A DNA stretch of 6,198 nt, taken from contig DDBN01000076.1 in NCBI GenBank assembly GCA_002333145.1, positions 9,845 through 16,042 of the forward strand. The letters run 5' to 3'. Within the stretch, counting starts at the first letter, position 1. The number at the start of each line of letters is the position of its first letter. This document shows, piece by piece, positions 5,890 to 6,198 of the stretch. A model generated the notes under the pieces. The model searched no databases, was not told where the DNA came from, and saw only the letters and a list, made by a program, of their open reading frames with translations. Origin of the DNA: Moraxellaceae bacterium UBA2031. GTDB taxonomy: Bacteria > Pseudomonadota > Gammaproteobacteria > Pseudomonadales > Moraxellaceae. Position numbers and translations under genes: made by a program.

Positions 5890-6198
5890 TTACACCTGCC
5901 GAGTGATCATAGCGAAGGCAAGTTCACCCACTCCATCAATGCGCGGGATTCGAACAATGTGTCCATTGCCTGGAGCTACATCAATGGCAACACCTTTATT
6001 ACTTTCCAATGCATCCAGAGAAAAGTGATGATTTCCTGCAGGCGTCATTAATGTCAGACGGTCTCCTTTGGTGAATTTGTTTTTTACGTCAATCGTAAGC
6101 CATTGGTCATTGGCATCAATAACGTCACCCACTAACAACTCAGATCCCAGTAGAGAGCTGCCCTGTTCATACATCTGATATTCAGCGGGTGGATGGCG
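5890..6198 (-). CDS. trhP: TrhP/YegQ-like U32 family protein, C-terminal domain (5' part outside window)
   Basis: These are the last 102 codons of a U32-family protein; the frame stays open to the right edge (RHPPAEYQ precedes the ATG at 6174), so that Met is internal. The segment shows the U32 C-terminal beta-barrel pattern: GDVIDANDQWLTIDVKNKF, GDRLTLMTPAGNH, and VAPGNGHIVRIP, which matches the end of E. coli YegQ/TrhP. TrhP takes part in prephenate-dependent 5-hydroxylation of uridine 34 in tRNA and is not a proven peptidase despite the family name. Catalytic and Fe-S regions lie outside the window, so they cannot be checked. It is upstream of comEA on the same strand with a 90-bp gap. A paralogous U32 protein is the main alternative. 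Confidence 0.83.
   Translation of the reverse strand, partial: RHPPAEYQMYEQGSSLLGSELLVGDVIDANDQWLTIDVKNKFTKGDRLTLMTPAGNHHFSLDALESNKGVAIDVAPGNGHIVRIPRIDGVGELAFAMITRQV

Noticed and set aside
6172..6174. ATG at 6174 as the start of a 94-residue protein
   Set aside because: The frame continues to the window edge, and the product is the C-terminal domain of a roughly 450-residue U32 protein.

Overview
The window reads as ordinary chromosomal DNA of a Gram-negative gammaproteobacterium, probably an environmental or marine one that degrades lipids or hydrocarbons. The grounds are an acetoacetyl-CoA synthetase, a short periplasmic ComEA, a TrhP/YegQ-type U32 protein, an AraC regulator with the large N-terminal sensor domain common in such bacteria, and moderate GC content. 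No species can be named from this alone. No tRNA, rRNA, CRISPR array, insertion sequence or phage gene is visible.

Layout from left to right: (1) The 3' end of acetoacetyl-CoA synthetase (aacS, + strand) enters from the left and stops at 326. (2) A perfect 15-bp stem with a GCAA loop (365-398) separates it from a convergent gene and can terminate both. (3) A three-gene minus-strand block, read right to left, holds a type B carboxylesterase (4287-2770), a Tat-exported small subunit of the gluconate 2-dehydrogenase subunit 3 type (2641-2051) and a GMC flavoprotein oxidoreductase (2001-412). (4) A 100-bp divergent intergenic region separates the esterase from an AraC-family activator (4388-5458, + strand). 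It carries three helically phased TGA(n)CCG repeats just upstream of a plausible esterase promoter. (5) On the minus strand are comEA (5799-5467) and, cut by the right edge, the C-terminal end of trhP/yegQ.

The central block is the interesting part. The GMC enzyme has no signal peptide of its own, while its neighbour has a clear twin-arginine signal. That is the arrangement of two-subunit FAD dehydrogenases in which the small subunit carries the folded flavoprotein through the Tat system. The esterase has no visible signal and looks cytoplasmic. A reasonable inference is an AraC-controlled module in which the esterase releases an alcohol or sterol-like compound from an ester and the flavoprotein oxidises a related alcohol; the substrate cannot be read from the sequence. 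The GMC enzyme departs from its family at two normally conserved active-site positions: Asn replaces the catalytic His, and Ser replaces the FAD-contacting Asn. It also carries a CX5CX3C cysteine cluster reminiscent of iron-sulfur GMC dehydrogenases. No cytochrome c subunit is encoded here, so its electron acceptor is open.
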